Assembly: GCA_023935145.1 (NCBI GenBank)
Contig: CM043700.1
Location: forward strand, 37,428,620 to 37,492,619
Reading direction: 5' to 3'
Source of the DNA: Bretschneidera sinensis
Lineage: Eukaryota; Streptophyta; Magnoliopsida; Brassicales; Akaniaceae
Length of the DNA: 64,000 nucleotides
The notes under the pieces were generated by a model that worked only from the letters and a program-made list of their open reading frames with translations, did no database searches and was not told where the DNA came from. A program made the position numbers and the translations under genes. Numbering within the stretch: the stretch's first letter is position 1; each line of letters opens with the position of its first letter. This document shows positions 45,571-59,957 of the stretch, piece after piece.

Positions 45571-47750
45571 ACCAAAAAAAAAAAATTAGAGTTCAGGGTC
45601 TGAATCTCACTAAGCACATAAAAACCTGTCTCGGTAAGATTTTTATCTCATGTTTTGAATAATTTGGACCATGATTAGATATCACTGTCAACGATTTCAA
45701 ATTATATAAAATATGATTTGCTTGCCTTCTAAATATGGTGTCAATTTTAATATGGATTTTTTCTAACATATACAAACCACTTGATGCTGATTCAAATAAT
45801 GACGATTAGTTTTCTCTGTGTCTGCTTGCCAGGGATAGTGAGGGTTCATTTCAGTATGGTAATTACCGCAGAGAAGCTGAGGATTTACGTTCTGTAATCA
45901 AACATTTTCGTGTGGAGAAACGTGTAATTACTGCAGTTATTGGGCATAGTAAATGTCTGTTAATATATATTAGGATCAAGTAACAAATCAAATTCATAAA
46001 TGGGAAAACTAATAGAGGGGTTTTCTTGCTACATTTATTTATAGATCAATAAGGAGTAATTATGGATACAAATTCTTGGTTAATAATTATTATAGTTATG
46101 CTTGTGGTCTGCATTCTTTTCCTATATTTTTTTTAGTCTTTGCTAGTAATACTCAGAAAGTTCTGTAAGGCTTTTTCTTATTGAGTTGAGTCTGCAGCTG
46201 TTTAGTACTATCCAAAAAAAAATTGTTTCAAAACTCTGCTAGAACTATGACAAAATGTTGCCCTGCCATTGCAGAAAACACTTGCTCTTTCCATATTGAT
46301 GTGTTAGTGATGTGCACCTGTTATGCTACTATGTATAATGATGTTTGTTGTGCTTGATGTTAGTAATTTCTTTTCTAATTCAGAATAAGTGTTCAAACAA
46401 CCGAATGTTTGGATTTATGTTTTGGTTCGAATACTATATTGCTGAAAAGGGTTCCTGCAGGAGGGAATGTGGCACTTCTCTATGCTTCCAAGAATAATGA
46501 CGTACAGACAGTTGTCAATATTTCTGGATGATTTTACTTGGAGACGAATAGAAGGATGCCTGGGTAAAGATTACATGCAAAGAATCGAACAAAATGGGTT
46601 TATTGATGTTAAGAATAGAAAGGGTAAATGATCATATGTAGCCAACCGTGTGAATGTGCTTAACTCAGTTATTTGTGCCCTACAGTCAGCAGTCTTATTC
46701 TTCCTTAAACTTTTCAAATAATGTGTAAAAAAATGATGACAACTTCACAATAAACTGGTTTTATCAGTGCATTGCTTATGTAAAACACAATGTTGCATCT
46801 TCTTTGAAAATTCAAGGACACTTGGTCTCACTGAATCCCAAAAATTGAGCAGTGACAAGGACTTCTAGCGTAGATTGACCAGCTCACTCTTTCTTTCCCT
46901 TTTACAGGAGTATTTGAATATCGTGTAACTGAAGAAAGTTTGATGGACCACTTAACTACTGATACTCGTGAAGCATGTCTTTTGATTCACCAAGAGTGCA
47001 GGTTAGAAGGTGCAATTTACCCAATTGATCTGTTACTCTCTTGATCATATAATATCATGTGTCACTGGTAGATGCCACTTGTGGGAGACAATTTCTGGAT
47101 TATTATAATTTTCAATCTCTGATATGCCCTGATCATATTTCTCATTTTGCAATGTTTAAGAATCACAAAGAGTGTTGTAAAATTAGTAGTCTTTTTTTCT
47201 TGAACTGATCTAGAGCTAGAAAAGTTGGCTAAAATATAGGAAAATGGCTATATGGTCATGTTGGTCTCTTCAAGTGTTCTGGGTGGACATATTCTCTTGT
47301 TGGAAGTGTGGAAGCTGAATCTAGATATTCATCAATTTTCATTTTTTTTAAATGTTATTGGTTTTTAAATACTAATGTTGTCATGCCATCTTGTCGATTA
47401 TGTTAGATATTTTGGCTAATATCTAGTCCTTCTTCATGAGCCTTTAGGTTCGCACTTAAATAGTCAATGTTGCATCTTTCAGTAAATTATGTGATTATTT
47501 GAATAATATACTAGTGTATGTTGTAATGATGATACTGTCATATACAGTGTTGACAGTTCATGGATCCACGGATAAACTTGTTCCAGCCAGTGAAGCTTTG
47601 GAGTTCGCCAAGTTCATATCTAACCATAAACTGCACATAATAGAAGGAGCTGATCATGAATACGCTTCATTTCAAGATGAGTTAGCTTCAGGGCAGATCT
47701 TAGTGAAGACAAAGACATGCATGAGCAGTTACCGTCAACCACAGGAGTAG

Positions 47751-49230
47751 TTCATTTTATCAATTCGCCAATCTAACAGTGCTAGAAATGGTAGCAAATA
47801 AAGAATTCGCTGTGTGGAAGAAAATCGGGTTTGAAATTTTTGGGTGACTAAATCATGCAAGTTGGTCAGATTTCTCAAATGTAGAATTTCTCTCTTGAAT
47901 AGTTGTCAATACACAAAGAGGCAAGGCTCAAGATTTTCCAGCAGTTTTGCCATGATTTCCATTTGATCGTTCTAGCATTCAAATTGTCATTTTTGCTTGT
48001 TATAATTCAGCTGTTCTGGCATAAGCAAATTATGCTTTGACAATGGAAAAGCGCTGAAGCTACTTTGTATAATGGTCATCTGTTTCAAACTGTGATTTTT
48101 GCTCTGGTTAGAGAGCTGTTTGGAACTTTTACGCCATTTTTATTCTCTACTCACATGGATCGTTCCTCCTTCCATGATAATCGGACACAGAATTTTTTGT
48201 TTGACTTGGTTGTGTTATTTTTCCGGGGGGGTTTCCGTTGTTTTATCTCCTAGCATTTATCTCTTTACAAGAATTTTCAACGGTGAATTCTACCACACGA
48301 GTTACAAGATGCAAAAGCAGGCCAGCCCCTTTAAACTTATCTCTTCGGAGCGTTTAGAATGAAAGAAAACACAAGAAAATAAAACTAAAAAGATAAGTGT
48401 TTTGTTCATGTATTTTATAAAGATGATGAAAAATTAAGAGGAAATAAAATTTTTCTTTTTTAGCTTTGTTTATCAGAGTTAAAAAAGTGGGGAAAATGTA
48501 ATATTATTTTTATCATAATATCTTTTATAATTTTAATGAATATTAATGAGAGATTAAATTATGATGAATTGATATTTCATTTTTTTTATTCTCTTATCAT
48601 CCACCCTCCAATCCTTTCAAATTTAAAGGATAATCCTTTGTACATATAAAACGATAACATCCATTTTTGTTTTATTTCTTCTCATTTTCTATTCTACTAA
48701 ACAAGAGAATTTATTTCATTTTTTTTTTCTTAATTTTCTTTCTTCTCACTTTTTTCAGCCGCCAAACAAACCCAGAGAACACATAAAGAGAAAGCTACAG
48801 ATTGGGCAATCTATGAATAGATGATGCATAAGCTTCAGATTGGGCAATCTATGAATAGATGATGCATTGTTATCGTGTAAATCTATGAGGTTGTACCCCC
48901 AAAATCTGGAAGTACTAACAGGTTGTACCCCCAAAATCTGGAAGTACTAACAAAGAGGTCCTGCAAGTTTAATACATTCCAACTTTTCACATTGTTATTT
49001 CATCTAAATTCTATTTCCACATCCAGGCAAGATACAAATACATAGCAGCTACAGTTATCAATTCCACCAAATATTCTGAACTCAAGGACTCTAGATACAT
49101 GATCTTTACGTGTATAACGACACGATTAAAGACTAAATTAAAGTAAAAGACTGAAAAAATAGCAGCAGCACCTAAAAAAAGGTTACTAGAAGAGATGCAA
49201 CAACCTACATGGCATAATTTGATTACTCGA
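47751..49230. other. Spacer between the hydrolase pseudogene and SQD1, including the SQD1 3'UTR
   Basis: AT-rich, no gene. It includes two local direct duplications: a 32-bp motif (CAGATTGGGCAATCTATGAA...) twice, 38 bp apart, at 48797-48866, and a tandem pair of about 33 bp (GGTTGTACCCCCAAAATCTG...) at about 48891-48956. The segment 48340-48780 has weak inverted ends reminiscent of a MITE. Confidence 0.6.
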
Positions 49231-51128
<1,898 letters not shown>

Positions 51129-51148
51129 TTAACAGTGAGCACGAACAC

Positions 51149-52576
51149 CTGCAAAATATCAAAAGGTCAAAAATTGACTTTCAAGGTCTTGGCAATCTTA
51201 GTACAGGAAAAAAATGTTTCTAACATTTCAGTTAGTATTTTTAAAGTATGCTGCGCCACTTCCATTTTCTAAAACTTAACATGGTGAAGTGCAACATGGG
51301 AAGTGTTTTTGATTATACAAATGTTTATCACTGTGGACTCTATGCAGAGACAATTCATAAATCAGTAAATAAATATGATCTAAGAGACACAACAATGCAA
51401 GAGTCTTGTCTCCCAACAAGGCCATCTAACAGTAAATGGTTGCTTGCAAGCTTCATTCTCGGGCTCTCAATAACACATTTATGGGACCCTTTTTTCTTCT
51501 TTTCGGAAATTCTCTTTCAAAATGCACAAGGCCCCAAAAGTTCGTGAATCATCCATCTGAATTTTAGCTCTAGCACATACACGCCAGCATTTATGACCCT
51601 GTTTCCCATTTCAAGGCCTTATCAAAAACATTAAAGGGAAATACAGTAAATTACACTGAAATTTATTCCAAAATGCTTTGCGATTCGGGTGGCAGGATCT
51701 AGATGAATTGCCCGGGAATCTGAGAATGAGTGCCAATTATCCTTGTTCCTGTACTTCAAACCTTAAACTGAACAACACTATTTCTACCTAAACACACATA
51801 GAAGAAAGGCGCAAAAATACCAAATGCAAACTTTAAAACATTAAAGTGATTTTTAGGATCATACTAGTTCTGGGTCTAACAGAAATTGTCTGTTCGAACA
51901 CACAATAACAAGCATTTAAGCTGCAAGGCTATAGTATAAAGACTAATAGCTCAGTATACATCAAGCAGCACACTCATAAAAAGAATTAATCTTTAAATAA
52001 ATACCCAATTCATATCTAACATTTGAAGGATGTTTTCTCTCTTCATTCGAGGATAAAGACCAACAAACATAAGCATAGATATTATTCCAAACATTTGAGT
52101 TCTACATTTATTCCAAACATTTTAAGCATGAGAATTCAACTGAACAATTGAATTCTACATACAATTTAATAGAGTACAAGAAATCGAAACCTAAAAATTC
52201 ATTTGAATTCTAAATTCTTTTTTCAATTCATTTGAAAACGAAATTCAATTTGGTTCCAAACGGAATGTAAAGTGATTTTCAGGCTAATACTAATTCTGGG
52301 TCTACCACAAATTGTCTGTTCGAACACAAAGTGACAAGCATTTAAGCTGCAAGGGTAAAGTAAACGGACTAGTAGTTCAGCATACATACAATAAAGCAGC
52401 ACACTCATAAAAAGAAATAATCTTTAAATAGCTAATTCATATCTAACATTTAAAGAATGTTTTCTCTCTTCATTCGAGGATAAAGAACAACAAACATAAG
52501 CTTAGATATTATCAAAGAAACAAATAGAAGGTGCAGTGTTATTAGCCCAAAAAAAATCAACAGAAGGATTATTTAC
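51149..52576 (-). other. Probable 5'UTR intron of SQD1
   Basis: The minus-strand donor AAAG/GTAAATAATCC (exon base 52577) and acceptor ATATTTTGCAG/GTG (exon base 51148) define it. The ATG lies 38 bases into the downstream exon. Short ORFs inside show no family. A duplicated segment of about 240 bp lies within it. Confidence 0.6.
51843..52511. repeat. Direct duplication of about 240 bp within the SQD1 5'UTR intron
   Basis: Copies at about 51843-52085 and 52268-52511 share TAAAGTGATTTT, TTGTCTGTTCGAACACA, CAAGCATTTAAGCTGCAAG and TTTTCTCTCTTCATTCGAGG. They are separated by about 180 bp and differ by scattered substitutions and indels. Confidence 0.93.
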
Positions 52577-54660
52577 CTTTGAGAAATTATGGGATGACGA
52601 ACGAAGTTGAATTGAGTCTGATCAAAGAGGGCACGAAAGAGAAGGGTCTGTTTTTTTTGAGACTTCGGAACCACGAGACTGGACTCGGAAGTGGGGTCTT
52701 TTGCCTTTTTACGGGGAAGAATCAATTTGAAAAGAGAGGCATATTCGTTTTATCTACTACTCCTATTAGATAGATTTTTGTCGGTAGATTCTACAGGATA
52801 ATTCGTCCGGATCCGAAACAATAATAAACCGGAGCACCAAGTTACTTGTTGCGACACATGCGTGCATTCAGTTTTACGACACTGCGCTTTGCCTAGTCTT
52901 CCAAAAATGGGTAAGTAGTTCGCTGTTTCTTCTCGGTTCTCTAGATGAAAAAAACAGGGGAATTTTCATTTTATGGGAAAAAAATATCATAATAGGAATT
53001 TAAGAGAAAAAATCATCAAATTTATCACTTTTGGGGGTTATTTATAAAAAATTATTCGAAAGGAAGTTTGACGAGTGTGATCTCGTAAATAAAATATTAA
53101 ATTAAATTGTTTGTAAAAAAATTAAATTATACAATAAATAAATTATAGAAAAGTGTAAGACGACGTTAATTTTAAATTTAATGTCAATAGATCCTTATAC
53201 TTCAATCAAGCATATATTTAAATTCACATAACACCCCTTGAGATTTGTTTAAATTATACCGACTACTTTTCTATTTTCAAAAACTAGATTGCATCCCATG
53301 GAGTAACAAGTAAAGTTTTTTTAGCTTTTGATTTTGACAATTGAGAAGTGTTTTTTTATTTCATTTTGTCTTGAAAGTAGTAATGCACGTGGGGATAAAA
53401 ATTATTTATAATTAATTGTTTCACTATTTTTCATAATCTACTGAAAAAATAAAAGTAAAGAATTCTACGCTTTTATTTTAATAAAAAATAAATAAAAAGT
53501 AATTTTTAAATTTTACAATACCAATAAACAATAATGTTTATTTAAGAGTAAATTAAACAAACTTCCGGTAACGTATAATTATAAACACTTCCTTTATATT
53601 TTTTAAACCTTCACTTACACTCCCTGATAGAAAATATTAAATTTGATTTCATGTAGTTAAACTCTAGGGGTGTAAGTTAAATTTGATTTTATGTAATTCT
53701 ATATTATTAAATTTTCCTATCAGATGTGTAAGCGAGAGTTTAGAAAATACAAATGAAGTGCTTACAATTATACGTTACCTCAATATACCAATGAATTTAT
53801 TATTTGATTAAAAAATGATTCAGACATTTAAATAAATTTAAAATATCTAAATTTAAATTTTATTTTATGATCAATTAAATTAAATTTATTATTATATTGC
53901 AACTAATTTGTGAAATACTTGTTTATATAGAGAAACAGATTATTTTTAAAAGAACTTTTTAGACTGAAAAAATACTTAATCTAATAATTAATCATTAAGA
54001 AAAAGTTTTTATGATAAAAGAATCTTAATTTTATCGAAATTTATTTAGTTTCATAAATAATAATAAATAATTGCTTCCAATGAATATTTTATAATCCATT
54101 CTCCACTATTAACATTATAAAGTTTGGCAGCTTCAATGCCACAGCAGTTATATTATCCTGAAAATAAGAAAATGATTAAAATGGATAGGGTAAACATCAT
54201 TTTTATTGAACAGCTAGACTTTCACGATGATCACATACAAAAACTCTCACCCAACTGAAGTTGAATTTACAACAAGAGCTTGAAGTTGTCAATCCTCTCA
54301 AGTAAAATTAAGGATACAAAATTCAGTACAAAACATGCCCTTAATTTTCTAGTATTAAGATATTTTCCATCTATGTTTCAAATCTTTTCATCAGTTCTTC
54401 CAACCAAAAATAACAACTAAATGCTTGCCCACGTTTGCAAAAGAAAAACACAATCCATATAAATATTTACTGCTAGAGGAAACAACATAATTTAGGACCA
54501 GCGAATGCTCCACATTGGTTTTACGTATAAGTGACTTTTCCTCCAACAGTGGCAGAATCAGTGAAACTAGACGCTCCATTCAGCTGAATCAGAACTAGCT
54601 GATCTACATGCATTCGTGAATTCAAAAGGCAGTACCAACTTCCACGCAAAAACTCTACCA
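52577..54660. other. SQD1 promoter/5' leader and AT-rich spacer; DENR 3' side
   Basis: 52577-52900 probably holds the first non-coding exon and core promoter of SQD1. 53000-54100 is very AT-rich and contains a MITE (53567-53779). 54160-54660 is probably the DENR 3'UTR. No complete gene is visible. Confidence 0.5.
53567..53779. mobile_element. Foldback MITE, 213 bp
   Basis: Terminal inverted repeats of about 70 bp. The left starts GGTAACGTATAATTATAA and the right ends TTACAATTATACGTTACC. Their inner parts (ACTTACACTCCCTGATAGAAAAT against its reverse) also pair. It is non-coding and no target duplication was confirmed. Confidence 0.88.
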
Positions 54661-57600
54661 TCAAGCAGCTGGAACCTTTTTACCGTCTTCAATGAAGAAA
54701 ATAGCAGCTTCAGGCACCTGAAAAGGCACAGCAAGGAGAGAATTTAGTTCCCATAAGAGAGAAAGGGGGTGGAGATGATGAGAGAGACAAGTTTACTTCT
54801 CGTCGGAGAAGAATCATTTTAATGAGATAGACTGGTTGCAAAACAGAAAAAATTATAATGGAAGCAAATAAAATGCTGTTTGCACTAAACATAAGAAAAT
54901 ATTTTAAAGGAATTTCTGTTTCTCATCCACACTTCTCAATGACACAATAAATTCTTAGATTATTTACAAATAACTAGATTATTACCTTACATTGAAACAT
55001 AAGGATATTCACATATACACTCCTCAGTCCTCATAAATAACCATTATACTAGCATGTTAAGTGAACCAGAACATTTAAGACATCAAGCCACTAGAAGACT
55101 CAAAAAGGAATATCACTAAGCTGTTTATTTTTATTGTTTGTCAAGTCTAACTGAGCAAGAGCAATATTGTCCCCTTACACCCCGTCCTTATGGCCATACT
55201 GAATCGGTCTTCCTCAACATCAAGTTAAGTTAGTATCCAAATCCTTTCCCACAGATCCCGGGAAACCTAACCCAAAGTAGTGAAAGGGGTTAGGTATCTG
55301 AACCACCAGGTTCGGTGTAGTAGGATTTGGAGTGTTTCACGTTGTATAATTCTGTGAGGTCATGTTCCTATTAGTGACAAGAAAAGAAGACAGAAAAATT
55401 TAAAAGAAAACAAGGTAACCAAAATCTTGTTCCAAATTCACTGATTATATCAATGAAAACAAGAAACGAAGAAGAGAAGATGCTTTACAGCAGGCCAGAT
55501 CTCTGTAATAAAATCCACAATATCATATGCTATGTCTCCTTGAACATCAACTTGCTCCTTGTCAGTTGGTCCCTAAAATTAGCCAATCAATACAAAAGTG
55601 TAAGAAGAATAATAAATATGAGAAAAAAATAGTTGACATCAAATACATATAAACCTTTATACACCTTAACTACTGATGCTCCAGTGGCAAACTTCTTCCC
55701 GAGCTTTTTAGAGGCATCACTGAGTTTTATGCCTGAGATAATATCTCATCATCAGAAAAAGTATAACTTATGGCTTTAATTCAGCCAGCATAGTGATCAA
55801 TGTAAGAGTTCAAATGCATCACGTTAGCAGCATATATCTCACCAAATAGATCCAATCCTTTCACAATGGTGATACATTTGCGCTTGTTGCGTACAACCTT
55901 TTCAATAATAACTTCTTGTTTTTCCTACCAATAGAAGGACAAATAAAGAAGGGGGGGGGGGGGGGGGGGGGTCAATCTGTGTTGTCATCACATAAGCATC
56001 AACAACCATTAGAAAAGGAAAATCTCATATGTAACAGGCCTACAAAGAAAATTTCAATACACAGCGAGAAAACAACTACTCCAAGTAATGTAGAATGAGG
56101 AAAGCTTCTGGAACTCCTATAACCACTTCATGTGCAAGTCAACAACACTGCACCTATGAGGAAAACTGAGAGGAAACAAAAGTGGGAGTGTTGATGTTTT
56201 CTTCTCACATGTACAAATCACATTCCTCCCAATTTGGAGGATCGGGAAGAGGAAGTTAAAATAAGCTATTTTTTCTTTCATTTTCTTTTTTTGTCTTTCT
56301 TTTCTTTCTTCCCACTTTTCTAATATCTTTACTGAACACATGATAGAAGACATCAATCCTCCCCCTCTTCCTTCCTCCCAATTGTCTTCTCTACCAATCA
56401 AAGCCTATGAGTTTATGACCAGAAAACACAACCATTTCATGCTACAACGTGGCATCAAATATCTCAGATTAGCCATGATTATGTAAAATCATGGCTAAAA
56501 GAATGTTAACCAAAAAAATGCGGAAACACAACTTGTACTTGATGCATAGCATAGCCAATGAGTGCTACGATCAAAGGTAGCAGAAACTCATTTCAGAAAT
56601 CAAAAGAATGCAAACATCATAAATATCAAACTAACAAAAAAACTTTTAATTTAAATTACATCACTCCAAGAGTTCATACAGAATTTGGTCAGGCCTAACT
56701 GCAGTTAAATCAGAGAATTCAATATAACTACAGCATTGGCAAGACCATAATAACAACCCCAAACAATTGTTATCCTTTTTCCTCTTTTCTGAATTTAAAG
56801 GGCTAGTTAAACATAATAGGATGGAAATGGCATAAAAGCATTTGCATCAACCTCATTTGTAACACAAACAGTTACAGATACATGACAAGAATAACAGACT
56901 GGTTTTCCACGAAATGGACTACATATATGACAAATATGTTGTATTGTACAAGTATGTATGCTGAAGCAAAAATACCATAAATTCTTACTTTCTTCTTTAT
57001 TTTCCCCCCAGGAAGACGTTTCACTTCTTCTGGCTTAGATGATTCCCCTGGAACTCAGAAACATGCAGTCAGAATACAGATAATTTCTGCACAAAGACAG
57101 ATTTTTTCTAGACATTACCCTCGATGAATGATTCAATCGTGCATCATGTTTATAGAACAGTCAATCACAAACAAATGGTCATATATCTAGTCCTTTACAG
57201 GATACAAATTAAAAGACTCAAGTGCAAAGTGAATCTATTACAAACTCCACACTTCTACCACTTTGTAATCAGTCAAACCAAAAACAAAAAAATAACCTAC
57301 CTGATTGTGCTGAAAAAGCTGCTCCATCAGCACCAACTGAAGAGATTCCAACTGATTGGAGCTTCTTAGAAACCTTCTCAGCTGCCTTTTCATCAGCCTC
57401 TGAACACCAAAAGCACCCCACAGTACAGTTAATATCAAAAAATGAATCCAGAGAAAAAATTTGGAACAGCAGAATGTGTAAAAGCAAAAGCCACCATTCA
57501 AGCAATCCTATTACGACCACTTTAAAATGAGGTTAGTCTTCCATTCTCTGTTAAAATGAAACAAAAGTTCCGACCTTTCCTTCTCTTATGCTTTTCTCAG

Positions 57601-58149
57601 TAACCATACTTTCAGTTTGGGTTTTAAATCACAGTAAGATGATTACCATACTAGGGCAATCAAACACTAATAAACGAGAAACACCACCCATAAATCCTAC
57701 CACAATAATTTAAGCATGGTTCACTGCGAAACCAAACCACCATGAAACCATCAAAAGCTTAAACTGCAAAAACCATCACCAAAACTGATCATAACACAAC
57801 TGTTTGGCACATATGAGATGGCCGTTTCAGTTATTCACGCGCCTCGAAAAACGTTTGATGACAATAAAAGAAAAGAAAAACTTAAACAAAAAGAAAAAAG
57901 AAAAACTAGAACTTTATCTTCCTTCTCAGTTTCTTAACCAGCCCAACAGAGAATATGAGCCTAAAAATCAGATACGCAAATGGGAAAAACGGATTTTGTA
58001 CCTTTAAGGAGATCTGGATAGATCTCAGGGGCGTTTTGGATCAGCCACGGCTTGCATTTCTCGAAATCGGGACCAAATTCACAATACTCTGCGGGAAGAG
58101 AGCATACGGCACAATATAAAACCCGTACTGGTTGGGGTTTCTCTGCCAT
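54661..58149 (-). CDS. DENR: Density-regulated protein homologue (DENR/TMA22), SUI1-domain translation factor
   Basis: Seven exons join in frame: 58149-58002, 57399-57301, 57047-56989, 55924-55843, 55732-55665, 55572-55489 and 54717-54661, giving 198 residues, the expected family length. The N-terminus has a conserved Cys set (VLYCAVCSLPAEYCEF, then KCKPW) seen in DENR proteins. A variable, Lys-rich linker follows, then the eIF1/SUI1 fold at about residues 100-185 (QEVIIEKVVRNKRKCITIVK, SDASKKLGKKFATGASVV) and the end IFFIEDGKKVPAA. DENR pairs with MCT-1 to help recycle 40S subunits and to promote re-initiation after upstream ORFs. Exons 3 to 7 are 57-84 bp and easily missed by gene finders. 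Its orientation matches SQD1, about 3.5 kb away. Confidence 0.95.
55951..55971. repeat. G21 homopolymer in DENR intron 3
   Basis: Twenty-one consecutive G on the plus strand (C in the DENR transcript), 27 bp upstream of exon 4 in transcript order, that is, inside the region of the 3' splice site. Confidence 0.97.
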
Positions 58150-59091
58150 TGAAGGGCTCTGCCACTCTCTCTCTCTCTCCAGATTTATACTGTACAATCA
58201 ACTGAAGCTTATACGAGATTTGATTGCCTGGCGACTTTGTACTCTTTTCTATGTTTTCCGTTTTCCTGTGACGGTGAGTGACACAGTACGAATTTGCTTT
58301 TCGGAAGTACTGAGGAAACCGAGGGCTCCTAAGGCTAAAATCTGAACAGTGGGTTTTGAGCTGGAAAACCCAATTGATCTGATGGGCCAATTGGCTCATT
58401 TTGATTCAAGGTTGGGCCAATTGGCTCGTTTAGATAAAAAGGACTACTACAAATGGTGAGGTCCATAACCACTAAGGAGGTTTATCGTTTCAAAAGTCCA
58501 TTTATTTTAATGGAAAAAGTTCAATTTAATTTTACTTGCAAATCTTATTAGAATTTGAGTTATATAATTTTTTTATTAATGTATTTAGAATTTGAATTAT
58601 CTAACATAAACTTTAAAACATTTTTACTGAAAATGATTTTATTTCAATAAAATAATTCATATTTTTACCATTTTGTATTAACATAACATTATCATTTGGC
58701 ATTAACTTAACATTCTATTCTGAAAATTATAATAAAAATTATTTTTGAAAATCACAAAAAATAAAAACCTTTAAACGACCACAAGCATTCTTTTTTTCTT
58801 TGAAAAGCTAACACGGGTTTTTAAAAATTAATTTTAAGATAAGATTATCAATATTATAACAAAATTTAAACTTGTGTAATTTTGTTATGATGGGAAAGTG
58901 GGAATTAGTGTTTCACACCTATATTTGGTGGGACCTAGAATTCTCGTTATTTTATGAGAATTGGGATTTTAAGAAAATTATAATTCTCATGAATCTTATC
59001 AAACGAACAACAAAAGTTTTGTCAATTCTAAAGAATTTATAATTTTCATATTGATTTATTGAGTAACAAAGAGAACTAAGTAATTAAAAAT
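58150..59091. other. DENR upstream region
   Basis: A CT repeat (58164-58178) lies just upstream of the DENR ATG, in its 5'UTR. Farther out the sequence is AT-rich and shows no gene. Confidence 0.5.
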
Positions 59092-59574
59092 GGCTAAATT
59101 ACTAATTTAGTTCTCAAGTATTGGGATTGGTTTCAATTTGGTCTTCAACCATCAAACACTTCAAATTTAAGACTCAATGTTTAATTCATTCGTTGCTAAC
59201 TCTGTTAAAAAAAGTGGACGAAGCTCCACTTGGCTCCACCACAGCTATATTTAAACTTTTATTTACTCTAAAATAATTATGTTAAGCCATCTTAACTATA
59301 TTTAAATCTCCATTTACGTTACAATAATCGTATTAAAAAAAGGATGAAAAGAGGAAAAATGAGATTTTATGGGAATTTAGACTTAAATATAAGTGAGGTG
59401 GCTTCTAAGTTACTGTCAGGTTCCGTCAACTTTTCTTAACGGAATTAATTAGAGAATCCAAAATTGATAACATAATAAATAAATAAAAATAAATCTTAAA
59501 ATTAGAGTGATTGATGACAGAAGACCAAAATTGAAATCAACCCAGTTTTTAAGGACCAAATTAATAATTTAACC
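59092..59574. mobile_element. Mutator-like foldback element (non-autonomous)
   Basis: Inverted ends of about 75 bp. The left begins GGCTAAATTACTAATTTAGT and continues with GGTTTCAATTTGGTCTTC. The right end is the reverse of GGTTAAATTATTAATTTGGT followed by GATTTCAATTTTGGTCTTC. Flanks are A-rich and similar (ATTAAAAAT and TTAAAAAAT), possibly a degenerate 9-bp duplication. It encodes nothing. Confidence 0.7.
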
Positions 59575-59831
59575 TTAAAAAATAAAAGAATGGACAAGTA
59601 TTTTGCACTATCTTTAATAAATCCATTTTATACTAAAGAAATATTGCTTAAGGCCAAGAGTGGAGCTATGTTAAGGTTTTTGTTCCATGGCCACCCCAAA
59701 TTTTTTAAACTTATATATAATTTAGGGCCAAACAAACATTTTATAAGGTTGACCATCCAAAAAACTTTCTTAACTTAGACACCCAACGAATTACTTAACT
59801 TAATTTTTTGAATCCATTGATGCTACTTTTG

Positions 59832-59957
59832 ATTGTCTGGAATTGAAGTTTGAAATTAGAATTGAGGTGGAATCATAGTCTTTTTCAATCATTTTAATGT
59901 TGAAAAAAGTATGATTTCATCTCAATTTCAATTTCAAACTTCAATTCCAGACAACCA
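59832..59957. repeat. Long imperfect hairpin inside the hAT-like element
   Basis: The left arm GATTGTCTGGAATTGAAGTT... pairs with the right arm ...AACTTCAATTCCAGACAACC over about 55 bp, with a loop of about 15 bases near 59885-59900. Confidence 0.9.

Larger units (their letters stand above)
42728..47750 (+). pseudogene. Alpha/beta-hydrolase (serine aminopeptidase S33-like) pseudogene
   Basis: Six exon remnants stay in order: 42728-42846, 44685-44767, 45833-45954, 46461-46623, 46908-47001 and about 47547-47750. They match a plant esterase/lipase-like family: HGEKLVGILHETGSKDLV, FDFSGNG, GSFQYGNYRREAEDLR, the nucleophile elbow GHSK, NNDVQTVVNISG and VLTVHGSTDKLVPASEALEF. Damage is extensive. 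A TGA replaces the His-Gly after VIVC in exon 1. The donor after exon 2 reads AT instead of GT (44768). The exon 3-4 join creates TGA next to the elbow. Exon 4 has a further TGA and a frameshift, and the exon 5-6 frame seems off by one. A functional paralogue presumably exists elsewhere. From memory, an alpha/beta-hydrolase neighbours the DENR gene in Arabidopsis, so this may be a decayed syntenic copy. Confidence 0.88.

Noticed and set aside
48340..48780. A hAT-type MITE suggested by GCGTTTAGAATGAAAG and the CCGCCAAACAAACCC end
   Set aside because: The two ends do not pair convincingly and I found no target duplication.
54391..54579. 62-residue minus-strand ORF downstream of DENR
   Set aside because: Lies in the probable DENR 3'UTR with no recognisable domain.
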